Assembly (NCBI GenBank): GCA_027924585.1
Contig: BSBM01000592.1
Span: forward strand, 9,046,001 to 9,110,000
Origin: Larix kaempferi
Taxonomy: Eukaryota > Streptophyta > Pinopsida > Pinales > Pinaceae
Reading direction: 5' to 3'
Length of the DNA: 64,000 nt
In this document: piece by piece, positions 1 through 11,836 of the stretch
Layout: each line of letters begins with the position of its first letter
How positions within the stretch are numbered: the first letter of the stretch is position 1
The notes under the pieces: generated by a model
What the model saw: only the letters and a program-made list of their open reading frames with translations
Database searches by the model: none
Told to the model about the DNA's origin: nothing
Translations under genes and position numbers: made by a program

Positions 1-805
1 TTATGGAATACAGCACAAAAATATTATAAAAACTAATCACTAAAATGTATATGGTTTTATTTATTTATTTAAAGGAGAATTGATAAATACAATGAAGTTA
101 TTCATAAAACATGAACAATATTAATATTATTCATTATAGTATTTTTGCATCATTCTTTAACAATAAGAATCGATAAATATAATGAAGTTAAATTTGTAAT
201 TAAAAAAAATAAAAATGGATAAATAAAATAAAACTCTTCATAAATGGTAAGCAAGAGGACTTTGGTCAACAACGTTGATGACACAAAAGTTATAATCCAA
301 TGTAGAAACATCATTAGAAAAATCTCTTCACTTTTAATGTTACAAAATTCATAGCTATGGTTTATTTTACATTAATATATGTTCTTTTTAAAAATTCATT
401 TTTTAATAATAATTTTAAAAAATTAAAAAAATTAAACTAATAAAAATAACATTAAAGTTTTAATCCCACTAAAAACAAGAAAAATGAATTCTTACAAACA
501 CATCCTAAGGAATAAATCCATGTGACATAACTTTATTGATTGAATCAATGAAACAAAATCTCCTTAGTAGAATGATACCACATAATGAATCCCATAAAAT
601 GATCTTTTGAATCAAAATGAATGATTCAATGATTGAATCCTTCACAAGATTTACACAAACTTAATAAAGGGTTTATGCAATAGCTTAAATATGGCAAACA
701 CAAATGAGTTCCCTTTTCATGGAATTATATTTCTCTATTCTTGTTTTGATTTTGAGGTTTAAAATGGGTCTCCTAAGGTAAAATAATAAAACAATAGTTA
801 AAATA

Positions 806-1172
806 ATAAAATAATATTTATGAATTTTGGAGAAAAAGAGAAAAAAAAACTACATTTTTTCTTCGTATTTTCAACATATCTCCTAGTTGTTTTACTCAAA
901 TTTCGAGTGGGAGCACTCGCTGGATGTACAATTAAATTCTGCATCCAACGAGTACCCATACTACATACTTTTGAGGTACCCCACCCCACCAAAAAAGAGA
1001 AATAAATTGGGGTGGGGTACCTCAAAAGTATGCAGTGTGGGTTCTCGTTGGGGTGCCGAATGAGTGCTCCCACTCGAAATTTGAGTAAAAGGACTCGGAG
1101 ATATGTTGAAAATATGAAGAAAAAATGTAGTTTTTTTCTCTTTTCCTCCAAAATTCATAAATATTATTTTAT
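806..1172. repeat. Long imperfect palindrome (foldback/MITE-like)
   Basis: The left arm starting AAAATAATATTTATGAATTT pairs with the right arm ending AAATTCATAAATATTATTTT; the arms meet around position 995 at a GAGGTACCCCACCCC / GGGGTGGGGTACCTC core. A second, smaller inverted repeat lies inside the left arm around 915-955 (TGGATG...CATCCA). Overlapping reading frames on both strands here merely mirror each other and are not genes. If transcribed it would fold into a long hairpin. A foldback or MITE-type non-autonomous DNA element is the simplest reading; no target duplication was identified. Confidence 0.8.
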
Positions 1173-1642
1173 GTCAAATATGTCATGTCAACCATTATGG
1201 TTGACTCTTTTCTTGAAATTCTATTGGTTTTTGAATTCAATGGCTCTTTTTCTTATGAGATGACTCTTTTTCTTACGAGATGGCTTGTCTTCAGACCCAT
1301 TTTAGACCCCAAATTTTCTCTAATGAAAATAATCAAAGTACATATTTACAATATCAATGGTCGTCAAGACCATTCACAACATGCTTTGAGCCATCATGGT
1401 TTTCCTTGGTGTATACCATCACTTTATAAATTATTTACATCAAAATTCTCAAACAACCATGGGTATCCCTCTCACATGAAATCCTCCAATTCCAACATTG
1501 TTTCATCCAGAATCTAATGTGTCCACTAGAACTTTACCTAGATCCCATTTCTCTATTTCCAAGAAACATAATCTTCTTGTTGAGGATTCACATCAGTTGC
1601 ATTGGAACATCACCTTTCAATTCTACCTGAATCACAAACCAA

Positions 1643-2692
1643 TCAAATGATGTGGTTAGGATTAGATACATATTTTTTCAATAAGGACACATGAAACACA
1701 CCATGCACATGAAGGAAAAAAGGCAATGCAAGTGAATACGCAATTGGTCCTATCCTAGCCAATATTTCAAAAGGCCCGTAGAATCTGGGTGCTAGCTTAG
1801 GATAGATTCCAAGCTTTAGTGAGCTATTTTTAGGCTTGACTTTCAAATATACGAGATATTCCACTTGAAATTCTTTGTATACCCTGTCTTTATTTGCATA
1901 AATTTTTTTCTTGTCCTTTGTTTCCTTCATATTATGTTTGATATTTCATCTACTCTTTCATTTCCTTTTAAGTAGTTTTGGTCCAATTACTACTTTGTTA
2001 GTTGGATTATCTCAGATAGACTCATATTCAAGTAAGCATGATATCCATTGTTGTAGGTAGACTCCACTAAGTGTAAATAATTTCCCACACAGATGGTTGA
2101 TCCATCACATATATTCTCAACATATAATGAATGACCCGATTCACCCTTTCAGTCTACTTATGTGTTTGTGGATGATATATTGTAGTCAAATTCAAGTTTG
2201 TGCAAAAACCATTGAACAATCATTTCCAAAAGTTTGGGGTAAACTTTGGAACTCTATAAGATACAATTTCCTTAGGTATACCATGTAACTTGGCAATATC
2301 TTTCATGCGATTCTTTTCTATATTAACAATACTATAAGTTGACTTAACATGAATACAATGAGTTTATTTGGTCAAATTATCCACCACACCGTAATGGAAT
2401 CATGATGCCTTGTTGTTTTGGGGAACTTTGTGATGAAATCTATAGTTACCATATTCCATTTCCATTCTAGCATTAGCAATGGTTGTAACAATCATGTTGG
2501 ATTCCCATGCTCAACCTTTACCTTTTGTCATTCTGTACATATTGTTATGTAATCAATAACATCCTTTTTCATACTGGACCAAAAGTACTAACTTCTTACT
2601 GCTCAGAAGTACTGACTTCTTATTGCTCCAATAGTCTTATGATATCTAGGATGTCCTGCATAAGGAACTTTATGCATCTCATCCATTATTAA
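1643..2692 (-). pseudogene. Ty3/gypsy polyprotein remnant (integrase to C-terminus)
   Basis: On the reverse strand the translation carries integrase-type signatures: a YHPQT motif followed by TERVNRV near 2150, and at 1643-1930 the C-terminal segment with [12 protein letters not shown] and [10 protein letters not shown], typical of the end of gypsy pol before a chromodomain or LTR. Many stops and frameshifts interrupt it, so it is non-functional. It is truncated inside the integrase at about 2692, whereas the related copy at 31.6-33.6 kb extends back into RNase H and reverse transcriptase. Confidence 0.8.
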
Positions 2693-5249
2693 TGTCGCAT
2701 ACCCAAAATCTAAACATTTTATGTTATGAGAAAAATATTATGTTATATGTTATTGTAAAGTTTTTATGATTATTGACCAAGTGGGGTCAAGGATGACGGT
2801 AATTACTCTAATATTTTATTATTAATAAATAAAAGAGGAGACAAATATCCAAAGGAGACTGTTGAAAAGAGTGTTCACTGACCCACTAGGAAGAATGGAT
2901 TGGGGTGGAGAGTAAATTGACACTTGGCAGCATCCTCAATCACTTCTAGCTGTTGCAAGGGAAAACTTTCCTATTTTTATGGCCATGTTCCCAAATAAAG
3001 TGGAATTGAGCAGGTGGCTCAATAACTAAGAAATTGACCAAAGACCTAGACATGCTATATCACCCATCGAATTGAGCAGGAGGCTCATCAAGTTTTCCTT
3101 GTGATAATTTCTGAACAGAGAAAAATAAGAGTACACAAGAGATTCGACGAGGGGAAGGCTAGGAAGTGATTGAGGGAGTTAAATCTACATTCTGAACTAG
3201 TACTGCTAAATGCAGAGTTCAATATTGCTAAAGGCTAGAGTGATACTGTTGAGTACAATAAGTATTATTGTTGAGTTGTAGAGGAATTTATTCCATTCTC
3301 TACACAGCATCTTCATCCTGGTGGTTCAGTGAACAGGTTCGGGGGTCCTAAGGCATTTGACTTGGCTATCTTTAGGAGAAGGTTGGGTGGAACGGGCTCC
3401 TTTGGATGTTTGTCCCTTCTTCGGTCATCAAGTTCTTATTGCTTCGTTGTTTTATTATATTGTATATATTTTTATGAAAATGTTTCAATGTATCATGAAC
3501 TCTAGATTTGTTTTAGTAGTATAGAGGATAACTATCAAATCTGAATTCTGAACTGGGAATGAAGAAAATAGATTAGAAATGCAGTATGATTGAAAGAAAT
3601 ACTTTTCTGTATTTTTCCACACACAGTTAAGTGTCGTACTCTAGTATAGAGAAGTTAAATTATAAATAAATCAGAATGATTTGGAATTGTCATAGATAGA
3701 AGTTGTTTTATAAATATCTGTATCAGTGAATTCATTCCATTTTAAATGCAGTAAAATACTACTTATTTGTAAAACAAAACCTTTTTGGATACCCTGGAAG
3801 TTGTTTTCATAAGCAAACATAGGAAATAATTATTATATAATTATTAATCATTTGCATAAACCCTATGGTTACTATACAAACAAATAAGTAAGTAAATATA
3901 ATTCTATTTATCATCTCTATTTCATAATTAGGATAATCCTATTATCAAGTTATGCCATTTTATCACTATTTATAGAATCATTAACCAGATTATGAATTGA
4001 ACTTATAAATATATTTTAATAAAAATAAAACCTATGGGAATCATATTCCATAAGAAAACTACAAACTCATAAAGCTTAAAATATTATTTTCCTTTCGAAC
4101 TTCCTAAGTAAACAATGCTGTAATAATATAATATTCAGAAACAAAGTCCTCACAATGTCGTTACAAATGCAAATAATACTTGAAATAATCACATTATAAT
4201 ACTCTATATACCTTAACAAAGCATTAGGGTAAAAACCCATAACAAAATTATAATATTATTAAATCCACGACAAGGGTCTAAACCTGTAGATAACCATTAG
4301 TATATTATAAAGAATTTTACTCATAACTATAGAGCAAAAACTGTAAATAAATACAATTTTTAAACAATGATTGGAGTCATTTCAAAAATGCCTTCGTGTT
4401 TTACAAAGTCTTCTTTTCATAAAAATTCAACATAGAGTAAATAAAAACCAATCGCCCATTAAGTCTCTTAAGACTTAGGGTTTAACTCATATCTTGTATC
4501 ATCCACCGAATACAAAGAAGAAGAGAGCCATTAACCCAGACAGGATTATACCGAAAGCTCATTATCAGCATTTTCAATTGTAATATAAAAAGCCGAGCTG
4601 ATTAATCAGAGGCATAATGCGCAATAAGTTCCATTATAACATGGAGACACATAAATTACACTCCAACTTATTTAATACACAATAGTAAATAACACAACAA
4701 ACACCGTAGAGCTGGGGTTCGCCTTATTAAGAATTATCCTTTGAATTCTAAATACTTAGCCAAGAAACAAAATTATAGAATTTCCAAGCTTGGGTAAAAA
4801 CCCTACTTATGTCAATACATTTCCATTTCCTTTACAATAAACAAAACTGCCTTAAAATTGCAGAGCACAGGGTTTTCATAAGAACTGACATTATGCCAGG
4901 AAACCAAAACTTACACACAGGTTGGTCACAGGATTCAATTCCGAATGCTTCAGGGTTCATACTTATATAAAAATTAAATAAACGAAACTCAAAAATCCAT
5001 TACCATTTCCTCTTTTCAAGCTGGTGTTACAAGAGCCGTAGCTCGAGGGTTGATACCCTACAGTTTCTTTACAGAGTTTGAAGAAAGGCTTACATTTCTA
5101 CCCTAACAAAACATTAAAACTCTATTCAAAGTTTGAACACATCATGGCGTGGTATACACAACGTGGCACCATTTCCAATTCATCATCTTTTCACATCAAG
5201 AGTCATGACATAGGTTGTCCAAAGAGAACCACTGAGGCTTACTAGGGCC
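2693..5249. other. Intergenic, no gene recognised
   Basis: AT-rich sequence without a convincing reading frame on either strand. The part at about 2,720-3,470 has the texture of a decayed LTR or retroelement leader, but no boundaries, primer site or duplicate were found. The remainder holds nothing that can be assigned. Confidence 0.5.
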
Positions 5250-6155
5250 TTGCATACGAATCGTCACCTTAAAACAAGCAGGCTCTCACTTCTCACCGAG
5301 GTAAGCTTCGTCAAGAGGCGAAACCTGTCACTCAGGCAGGAATCCGAGCGGAAAGAACAAGAACTGTCTGAAGTCCGCGAGAGGGACCGTAAGCTCAAAG
5401 GGACCGTCTCAGCGGTATGCACGAAGATCCACGAATGCGCAGAAGAGGATGATGTAGATGATACAATAAAGAAGCTTGGAGCCAAGGTAGAAACCCTCAC
5501 ATTAGATATGATACAGATGGAGACTTCCTATAAAGGGAAGATTGCAGAGTTGGAGACCAGGAGCCTAGTTATCCCACCAGATCAACGCGCGGCTCCAGCT
5601 GAGGAAGTACAGGCAACCATGGATAGCATTTCGTCGGAAGTGACAAAGTGCCAAGATTTACTTGAAGGAGTAAATACAACACTGATAGGTTTGAATGAGG
5701 ATCCCACACTTCAAAAGATAAAGGGGGGTCTGCAGCGGACACAACAACAGGTAGATGCTGCAAATGCAGAGTTAAAAAGTGCGCCAGCCAAGGAGAAAAT
5801 ACAGAAGTACAATGAAATCAAGGAGCTATAGAAAGAACTGGTCGCGCTTAGAGAGAAAGAGGCTGCTACATCTGCCAGGTTGTAGCCCATTGAACAAGAA
5901 GGCCTTGAATTGATGCAGAAATTCGATGAGAGAGTTCATAGAACTTCAGGCGGCGGAAGGCACCATGAAAGAGCAGGTCGCCAAAGAAAAGGTCTCACAG
6001 GCCACTCTGGAGATGCTTCAAGGATTTGAGCAAAAGCCAAGGACACGGTTGCAGAGTTAGCAATCACTATGCAAAATTTTACTTCAAAGCTAGGTGCACC
6101 AGAAGATGCGGCACCATCGTCCGCAAGTGGAAGTGGCTCAGGATGCGCCACAGGT
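5250..6155 (+). pseudogene. Broken coiled-coil protein reading frame
   Basis: An open frame of 193 codons (5250-5831) rich in Glu, Lys, Arg, Gln and Leu reads like a long coiled coil, with stretches such as QESERKEQELSEVRERDRKL. It ends at a TAG at 5829-5831, but the reading continues downstream with similar composition (KELVALREKEAA) through further stops and frameshifts to a Gly/Ser-rich tail near 6150. Base composition is visibly more GC-rich than the surroundings. It lies directly upstream of an LTR-like segment, so it may be an accessory or gag-like frame of a retroelement. A host structural protein fragment cannot be excluded. No catalytic motif is visible. Confidence 0.5.
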
Positions 6156-6158
6156 GAG

Positions 6159-6990
6159 TGTTAGGGGCCTGTTGGGTGGGGCCCAAGTTGGAATATTTGC
6201 ACAAGTGTTGAAAAGTGCGCATTGTGCGTTGCGATAGGGCATGGGGGCAGTTTTTTGAGAAGTGTGTGTGTCGCGCAGCGCCAATAGCTAAGGCAGGATT
6301 GCGCAGTATGCTGGTGCACAGGACTCGCACAGCAGCTATTTTTGGTAAGAAATACAGGTAAAGGTCAGACGAGGAAGTGACCTGTTTTGGGTAAGGAACA
6401 GGTTGAAGGAAGAAGAAAGCGACCTGCCAGGGAGAGTGGCGGCAAGCAGTTGAGAAGTTAGGCCACTACGCCGATGGAGACAGGCAGGTGGATGGAGCGG
6501 AAAGGGACAGGCCACGATGCATTTGTAACCGTTTTTTACGACTACGGCTGTTAGAAGAGCGTGTGAGCCACGAGTGGCTCAGTAGGACGGCCTAGAGCAG
6601 GCTGTTGATGGTGACAGCTAGGGTGGCAGTTAGCCACGCCAGTTTTGGGAACCTTAGGGTTTTGGCCTATTGATTGTAAAGACACGACCCACCGGCGTGA
6701 TCTATAAATAAGGCATGTTTGTATGGGAAAGGGTTACTCTTCATTTTGGAAGTCAAAACATTGCTGAATATTTTGAGATTAATTGTAAAGGCTTTGCAGC
6801 TGTGTGCGCAGAGACCTATTGAGAGAGAAGAGGGTCTGCAACTGAGTGCGCAGACAAAGAACTGTTGTACCATTCCCAAAGACTAATATAACAACAGTTC
6901 TTGTGGACGTAGCCTCCATCTGGGGGGTGAACCACATTAAATCTTGTGTAGTGTGATTGTTTCCATTTTGCACTTGTCTGTTTGCTTACA
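6159..6990 (+). mobile_element. LTR-like segment, putative
   Basis: Begins TGTTAGGGGC just after the coiled-coil frame and ends GTTTGCTTACA, that is TG...CA termini. A good TATA box (TATAAATA, 6703-6710) is followed by a leader-like stretch, as in the promoter region of a plant LTR. No second LTR copy was found in the window, so the boundaries are estimates. The segment is cut off shortly after its 3' side by the DNA element starting at 7029. Confidence 0.4.
6703..6710 (+). promoter_or_regulatory. TATA box of LTR-like segment
   Basis: TATAAATA in a locally GC-richer context, followed by AAGGCATG. Position within the putative LTR is consistent with a U3 promoter; activity is not shown. Confidence 0.4.
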
Positions 6991-8030
6991 TGAATGCTTG
7001 TAGTCCCATTTACCATATGTATGTTAATAACCACTTATACTATGAAACGAGAACTTTATACTATGAACGAGAACTCACATAAAAACGTTGATTTTTGCAA
7101 AAAAACACCAAAAACACCCCCCAAATAGAAAAGTGTTGATTCCAGTATACACGAATTTTTTGTTGTTGTTAAAAAATGGAGCCATGGCCTAAACATCCCA
7201 TACTCTTGTTTACAAAAACTTTAAAATCAACCCCTAAATTGGAATTTTTTTTCTTCTTCAAGAGATAAATTACAACTTTTTTGAAACTTGCATATTAAAC
7301 AAACAAACAAAGAAATCATAAATATTTTCACCACTCTAACAAATAAAAACCAAAGAAATTATGATGCGATTCATAATGAAATAATATATTAGACCATACA
7401 AGAACACATAATTCATATAAATATTCAAAAATTTATTTATAGTTTAAAAATTCTTTAGAGGTTAAAACTCATTTTATATTTTTACAAATTTTAAATATAA
7501 GATTTGAAATGACAAGAAAATTATCAATTAAAAAAAGTTAAAATACTAAATTTTATAGTTAATCAAAAGTATTGTTTCTGACATTACAAGTTTAAAAATG
7601 AAACGTATATTAATACCCTATATATAATAAATGATGAAACGATATATCTTCCAATTGAAAAATACTAATAAAAACTACAAAAAAAATTGTTGAACATAAA
7701 TTTAACTAGTAGAAAATCATTGAAAAATATTCAACTATAGGAATAGAGACTACCATAACAATATCTTAGTTGTAATCATTTTTCTGCCCCTTGTGATCCT
7801 TTCAAAACACTCGTTAACATTCAATGGCCACTATCTTGACTACACAACTCCTTCCCTTCAATACCGCATGGTAACTCCTTGACAACATTTTGTGATAATC
7901 TACTCTTTCTATCAAGCCCTTTTGATTATCTAGATCATTGTTCAATGCAAGAGAAGAGCATGCTTATCTTTTCAAGAAAAAAGAAAAAAAAATCTATTGC
8001 CTACACGACTAGTCCTACAATCACACTCTC

Positions 8031-8046
8031 TCTAATACCATATCAA
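8031..8046 (-). other. Possible copia primer-binding-site remnant
   Basis: On the reverse strand the sequence reads TGGTATTAGAGAG, close to the initiator-Met tRNA primer site (TGGTATCAGAGC) that follows the 5' LTR of copia elements. It implies a degenerate reverse-strand LTR at slightly higher coordinates, but no LTR boundary can be drawn. Confidence 0.25.
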
Positions 8047-8201
8047 AAAAGATAAATAGACACATGAGAAATATATACACAATAACACAATATGGCATTA
8101 TGAATCACTGATGCAATTATTACATAAGAGTTCACCGCCTTATATTAGACTATCATGGAGCAAATCATTTCCACTTATAGATGTAGAATAGATTTGATTT
8201 A

Positions 8202-8206
<5 letters not shown>

Positions 8207-8259
<53 letters not shown>
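8207..8259. repeat. (AT)n microsatellite
   Basis: About 26 uninterrupted AT dinucleotides within an AT-rich region of the large inverted-repeat element. Confidence 0.98.
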
Positions 8260-8264
<5 letters not shown>

Positions 8265-8429
8265 TTAGGTCATAAAATTAATTTTATTGCAGCATGTAAA
8301 CCTTATATTTAAAAAAATATTTAACTTAAAACAACATTGATTTAGTCATTGTAAAAATATTTGATGCATCCTAAATTGACTTTTTAAAAAATATTAGTTA
8401 ACAAAATTCTCATATATATCTTTCATATT

Positions 8430-8696
8430 ATGCATCCTATTCAGCTATTTGGGGACTCAGAGATAGTAATAGTTTGGGCAAATGGTAAAATTCGGATCAA
8501 CGCTCCCCACCTTCAACATCTACTTCTATCAATTAAAGAGTTCATCACCTCCATTGAACAAGTTTCTTTTGCTCATGTTTATAGAGAATTAAACATGGAA
8601 GCATATTCGCTTTCTAAAATGGCACTTGTTGTACCTCCTGGCATCATTGAGGTAGAAGGATGGCAAAACGATCAGCTAGAGGAAGTATGTATGTAA
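8430..8696 (+). pseudogene. RNase H-like fragment (LINE / RVT_3 type)
   Basis: An 88-codon frame resembles the C-terminal half of the plant RNase H-like domain found at the end of non-LTR retrotransposon polyproteins and in host relatives: FGDSEIVIVWANG (with the motif Asp), a central LLLSIKEF helix and FAHVYRELNMEAYSLSKMA, where the family usually reads HV.R..N..AD.LA. The usual Asp after Ala is replaced by Tyr. There is no reverse transcriptase domain upstream, so this is a fragment, not a gene. It sits inside the large inverted-repeat element, either captured or inserted. Confidence 0.65.
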
Positions 8697-8834
8697 CTTT
8701 TGAAGCCCTTGCGGCAGAACATAGTTTTTGGATACAAACTCTATGCGAGTGAATGTTAATATGAATTTTAATTCCAAAACAAAAATGCTTTTTAAATTTG
8801 TAATCGCGTCAAACTTCTTAGCCATGAGTGAGCA

Positions 8835-9034
8835 GCTCCCGCTCACTTGGGATCCGAAGGGCCGCCCTCACGGTCTGCTCGATGCCCGGCATCGAGCAGG
8901 CCGTGAGGGCGGCCCTTGGGCGCCCAAGTGAGCGGGAGCCACTCAATTGGGCGCCCAAGGGCCGCCCTCACAGCCTGCTCGATGCCCGACATCGAGCAGG
9001 CTGTGAGGGCGGCCCTTGGGCGCCCAATTGAGCG
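8835..9034. repeat. GC-rich hairpin units 1-2
   Basis: Two consecutive near-perfect palindromes of about 100 bp. Each arm contains GGGCGCCCAAGGGCCGCCCT and CTGCTCGATG; the halves meet at GATGCCCGGCATC or GATGCCCGACATC. GC content contrasts sharply with the AT-rich neighbours. Reading frames drawn through these units on both strands are artefacts of the palindrome. Confidence 0.9.
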
Positions 9035-9773
9035 GCCTTATTATAAGTGGTAAATTCGGGAAAGAGAAGGTGGCATATCCATATGAGAGAGAGTCTGAAG
9101 GCCTCTTACAATAATAAGTGGTAATTGAAGTAACAAAAGAAGGTAGGAACGGTCACTTAACTTCTCAAGAAAAAAAAGAAGAAGGCAATTAATAAGTTTA
9201 ACAAGATGAGGAAACAACCATGGTGTTATGGTATGCTCTCCCCGGATTTAATGATGAAGTAGATGAGGAAGCGTTAGAATAAGTTCACACCACCCAGAAA
9301 ACTATAAGTGACTACAATCTCAGAAGTAAAGGGGAAATCCAGGGCCTTCTTCTAATAAATAGTAAACCCAATTCATTAGGAGATAGAGGCATATATATAG
9401 GGGGGTAGGTAAGTAAGATCAGATATATAAAAGATAAGAGGGCTAAATAAGACCCAACCTGTTATGAGTATTCAAATATAGTACTTACTATAACACATAA
9501 CATTTACTAGGAGTGATAGGAGTTAACTCTAAAATATCACGAGGCTCAAGGCTCCTGAACCAAAGTAAACAATAATGAAGTAAGGACCTAACTAGTTAAC
9601 CTCAAATTTTGCTTGAGATTCATGGTTAGTGGTAGCTTTCATGCCCCCATATTTAAGAGCCATCTTATCAAAAGCTAAAAAATTTATTCAACCCTATTTA
9701 AGGAAAGCCATCATGCCTGCAAAACCTCCTAAAACATCCATGAAAAACGTAACTCTCAATTAGAAGAAGTGGA

Positions 9774-10136
9774 GCCGCTCAATTGGGCGCCCAAGGGCCG
9801 CCCTCACGGCCTGCTTGATGTCGGGCATCGAGCAGGCCGTGAGGGCGGCCCTTGGGTGCCCAAGTGTGTGGCTGCTCGATGCCGGGCATTGAGCAGGCTG
9901 TGAGGGCGGCCCTTGGGCGCCCAAGTGTGCGGTTGCTCGATGCCGGGCATCGAGCAGGCAGCCACTCACTTGGGCGCCCAAGGGCCGCCCTCACAGCCTG
10001 CTCGATGCCCGGCATCGAGCAGCCGCTCACTTGGGCGCCCAAGGGCCTCCCTCACGGCCTGCTCGATGCCGGGCATCGAGCAGGCCGTGAGGGCGGCACT
10101 TGGGCACCCAAGTGAGCGGGAGCCACTCACTTGGGC
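9774..10136. repeat. GC-rich hairpin units, internal block
   Basis: Five or so full and half units of the same hairpin family as at 8835-9034, joined head to head, some truncated between TGCTCGATGCCGGGCATCGA cores. It directly precedes the captured gene-like frame. The arrangement suggests growth by palindrome-mediated duplication. Confidence 0.9.
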
Positions 10137-11434
10137 TACACTGCTGATTAATTTCTTCAAACGCCTGCACCTCCGAGAGTTGAACAACAAAGGGAATCTA
10201 CAATTAAATAGAGGAAATATTTATAGAGATTATCATTTCCGTGAATTTGGGGTTAGTGCTCTTGATTTGGCACAGTCGGGAATCACAGATGTCGAGATTA
10301 CAGACTTGGTAATTGCTGAAGATATCATATGCGTCGTCTATGGTCGAACCCATCTCATACCATTCACATGAAATGGAGAAATCTCAGCTTTCAAGGACGA
10401 CATGGGAGGCTCATAGTAAGCCGTTGGGATACAGATATCGAATTTATTTATTACAACAATTTTAACAAATCTTTGTTAACAGTTGTTTGTGTGGAAGACT
10501 TGGAAATAATTACAAGCACTCACATTGCATCCATAAAATCAGGGCGAATTACAGCGAGGGATAGAAATCTCTTTCCAGATGAGTCCATTGAGGATTCGTA
10601 TTTCGACGTTGGAAACTGTAGAGGTATAATTTGTATAGTAGGTGAAAGAGTATTCAGAGTTTTCGAATTGATAAAGTATACACAGCTTTTTAGGGTATCA
10701 AATGCAAGGTCCATGGTATGGTTTCCAGGAAAAACACACTTGATGTTCTATGACGCTATTGTCAACGGAGAATGTTCTTTTAAAATCTATTGCAAATTAG
10801 ATGGACATTTGAAAAACCAGTTTTTCCTCCGCGGTTACGAGTTTAATAAGTTCGTTATTCCCTGTGGGCATGACACAATACTACTTAGGCAGTATTGTTG
10901 GGGTTTTCCCAAGGAGATGCAAATACTTGATATAAGCTATTTAATCCCTCGACAAATAAAAAAAATACAAATCAGAGACGCCAGTTCATATGCAAGGGAC
11001 GAGCCTATATGTTTGGACAAGAGACGACAGTTCATATGCAAAACAAACCATAAATCGGCCACGTCAAGATACAGTGTGGAAGTTTATAATCTTGAAGGAG
11101 AGCGTTCGGTCACATTAAGAGATTTGCAAACCTCTGAGTTTATAATCTTGAAGGAGAGCGTTCGGTCACATTAAGAGATTTGCAAACCTCTTTTTCGTTG
11201 TCTGCCATCACAAAGAATGAAGATGTGGCTATTTTTATTTCAACGGCTCCACTGAGCATCAATATTAACAGCATTCTTACAGGAGAATCCCTGGCGAACA
11301 TCCGAGTCAATGATGCAATGAGTTCTTGGAACAGATTTCAGATCAAGAAATTTACATACGATCATAAAACCCATGAGATGGTCATGCTGAACTTCGGAAA
11401 TAATTGTTGCATATGGTCAAATAAATTCTTCTAG
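10137..11434 (+). pseudogene. Captured gene of unknown function, frame broken by 56-bp duplication
   Basis: Protein-like coding sequence fills this interval. A first part, open from about 10138 to 10371, reads into a second frame (10329-11174) via an apparent single-base slip near 10380-10410. A third part (11180-11434) lies in yet another frame. The last shift is explained exactly by a 56-bp tandem duplication at 11081-11192; without it the second and third parts are one frame of about 350 codons. The product has many short beta-strand-like runs (TVVCVEDLEII, GIICIVGERVFRVF, MVMLNFGNNCCIWSNK), suggesting a beta-propeller or F-box-associated type fold. No family was recognised. Composition is ordinary coding, unlike the flanking hairpins. 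Confidence 0.55.
11081..11192 (+). repeat. 56-bp tandem duplication
   Basis: AGTTTATAATCTTGAAGGAG begins at 11081 and again at 11137, with essentially identical 56-bp units. As 56 is not a multiple of three, it shifts the reading frame of the surrounding gene-like sequence. The near-identity of the copies implies a recent event. Confidence 0.95.
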
Positions 11435-11685
11435 CATCATTGAGATTATTTATGGGAATCAAGGAATATTTGTTACGACGGAAGGGTCATATGGGGATAA
11501 GAAATATTGATGTGTAGAAGAAGAAACATGGAAACGGGACACTAGTTCAATGCCATTCAATGCCATTTTTTAAAATTTAACTTGCGTTTCTCATTCCTTT
11601 CTTTCAAACATTCATTTCTGTAGGACAGTTTTAAAATGTAATTTTATTGTTTTCTGAATAAATAAAGAAACGCTTAGTTCAGGCT

Positions 11686-11795
11686 CCCGCTCAATTGGGC
11701 GCCCAAGGGCCGCCCTCACGGCCTGCTCGATGCCGCGCATTGAGCAGGCCGTGAGGGCGGCCCTTGGGTGCCCAATTGAGCGGGAGCTGCTCACT
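11686..11795. repeat. GC-rich hairpin unit, right end
   Basis: A single full unit of the hairpin family (GGGCGCCCAAGGGCCGCCCT arm, centre GATGCCGCGCATTG) followed by the right inverted arm CTCACTCACGGCTAAGAAGT, the mirror of the left end of the nested element. Confidence 0.9.
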
Positions 11796-11836
11796 CACGG
11801 CTAAGAAGTTTGACGCGATTACAAATTTAAAAAGAA

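Larger units (their letters stand above)
1..2692. repeat. Duplicated repeat block, copy A (partner at 30.02-32.69 kb)
   Basis: Runs nearly collinear with 30020-32690 in the same orientation, sharing the AT-rich leader, the 367-bp palindrome, and a reverse-strand gypsy remnant. Similarity stops close to 2692; beyond that copy B continues into more gypsy sequence while copy A changes to unrelated DNA. The stretch at about 660-780 differs between copies, so each has had its own indels. The block may begin before the window. Most likely two insertions of one element family rather than a segmental duplication, because no unique host DNA is shared. Confidence 0.85.
8788..11834. mobile_element. Nested inverted-repeat element with GC-hairpin ends carrying a gene fragment
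   Basis: The left arm (8788 onward: TTTTTAAATTTGTAATCGCG, then a short unique stretch, then GAGTGAGCAGCTCCCGCTCA) is repeated in reverse complement at the right end (about 11690-11834). Each arm ends inwardly in GC-rich hairpin units, and a further block of units lies at 9774-10136. Between them is a decayed host-like gene. GAATTTTAAT occurs just outside both ends (8763-8772 and 11834-11843), a possible 10-bp target duplication, though the AT-rich match could be chance. The architecture resembles Mutator-like elements that capture gene pieces; no transposase is present. Confidence 0.6.

Noticed and set aside
8728-10190. Frames repeating a Gly/Arg/His-rich peptide on both strands
   Set aside because: Palindromic GC hairpins give mirrored frames; not coding.
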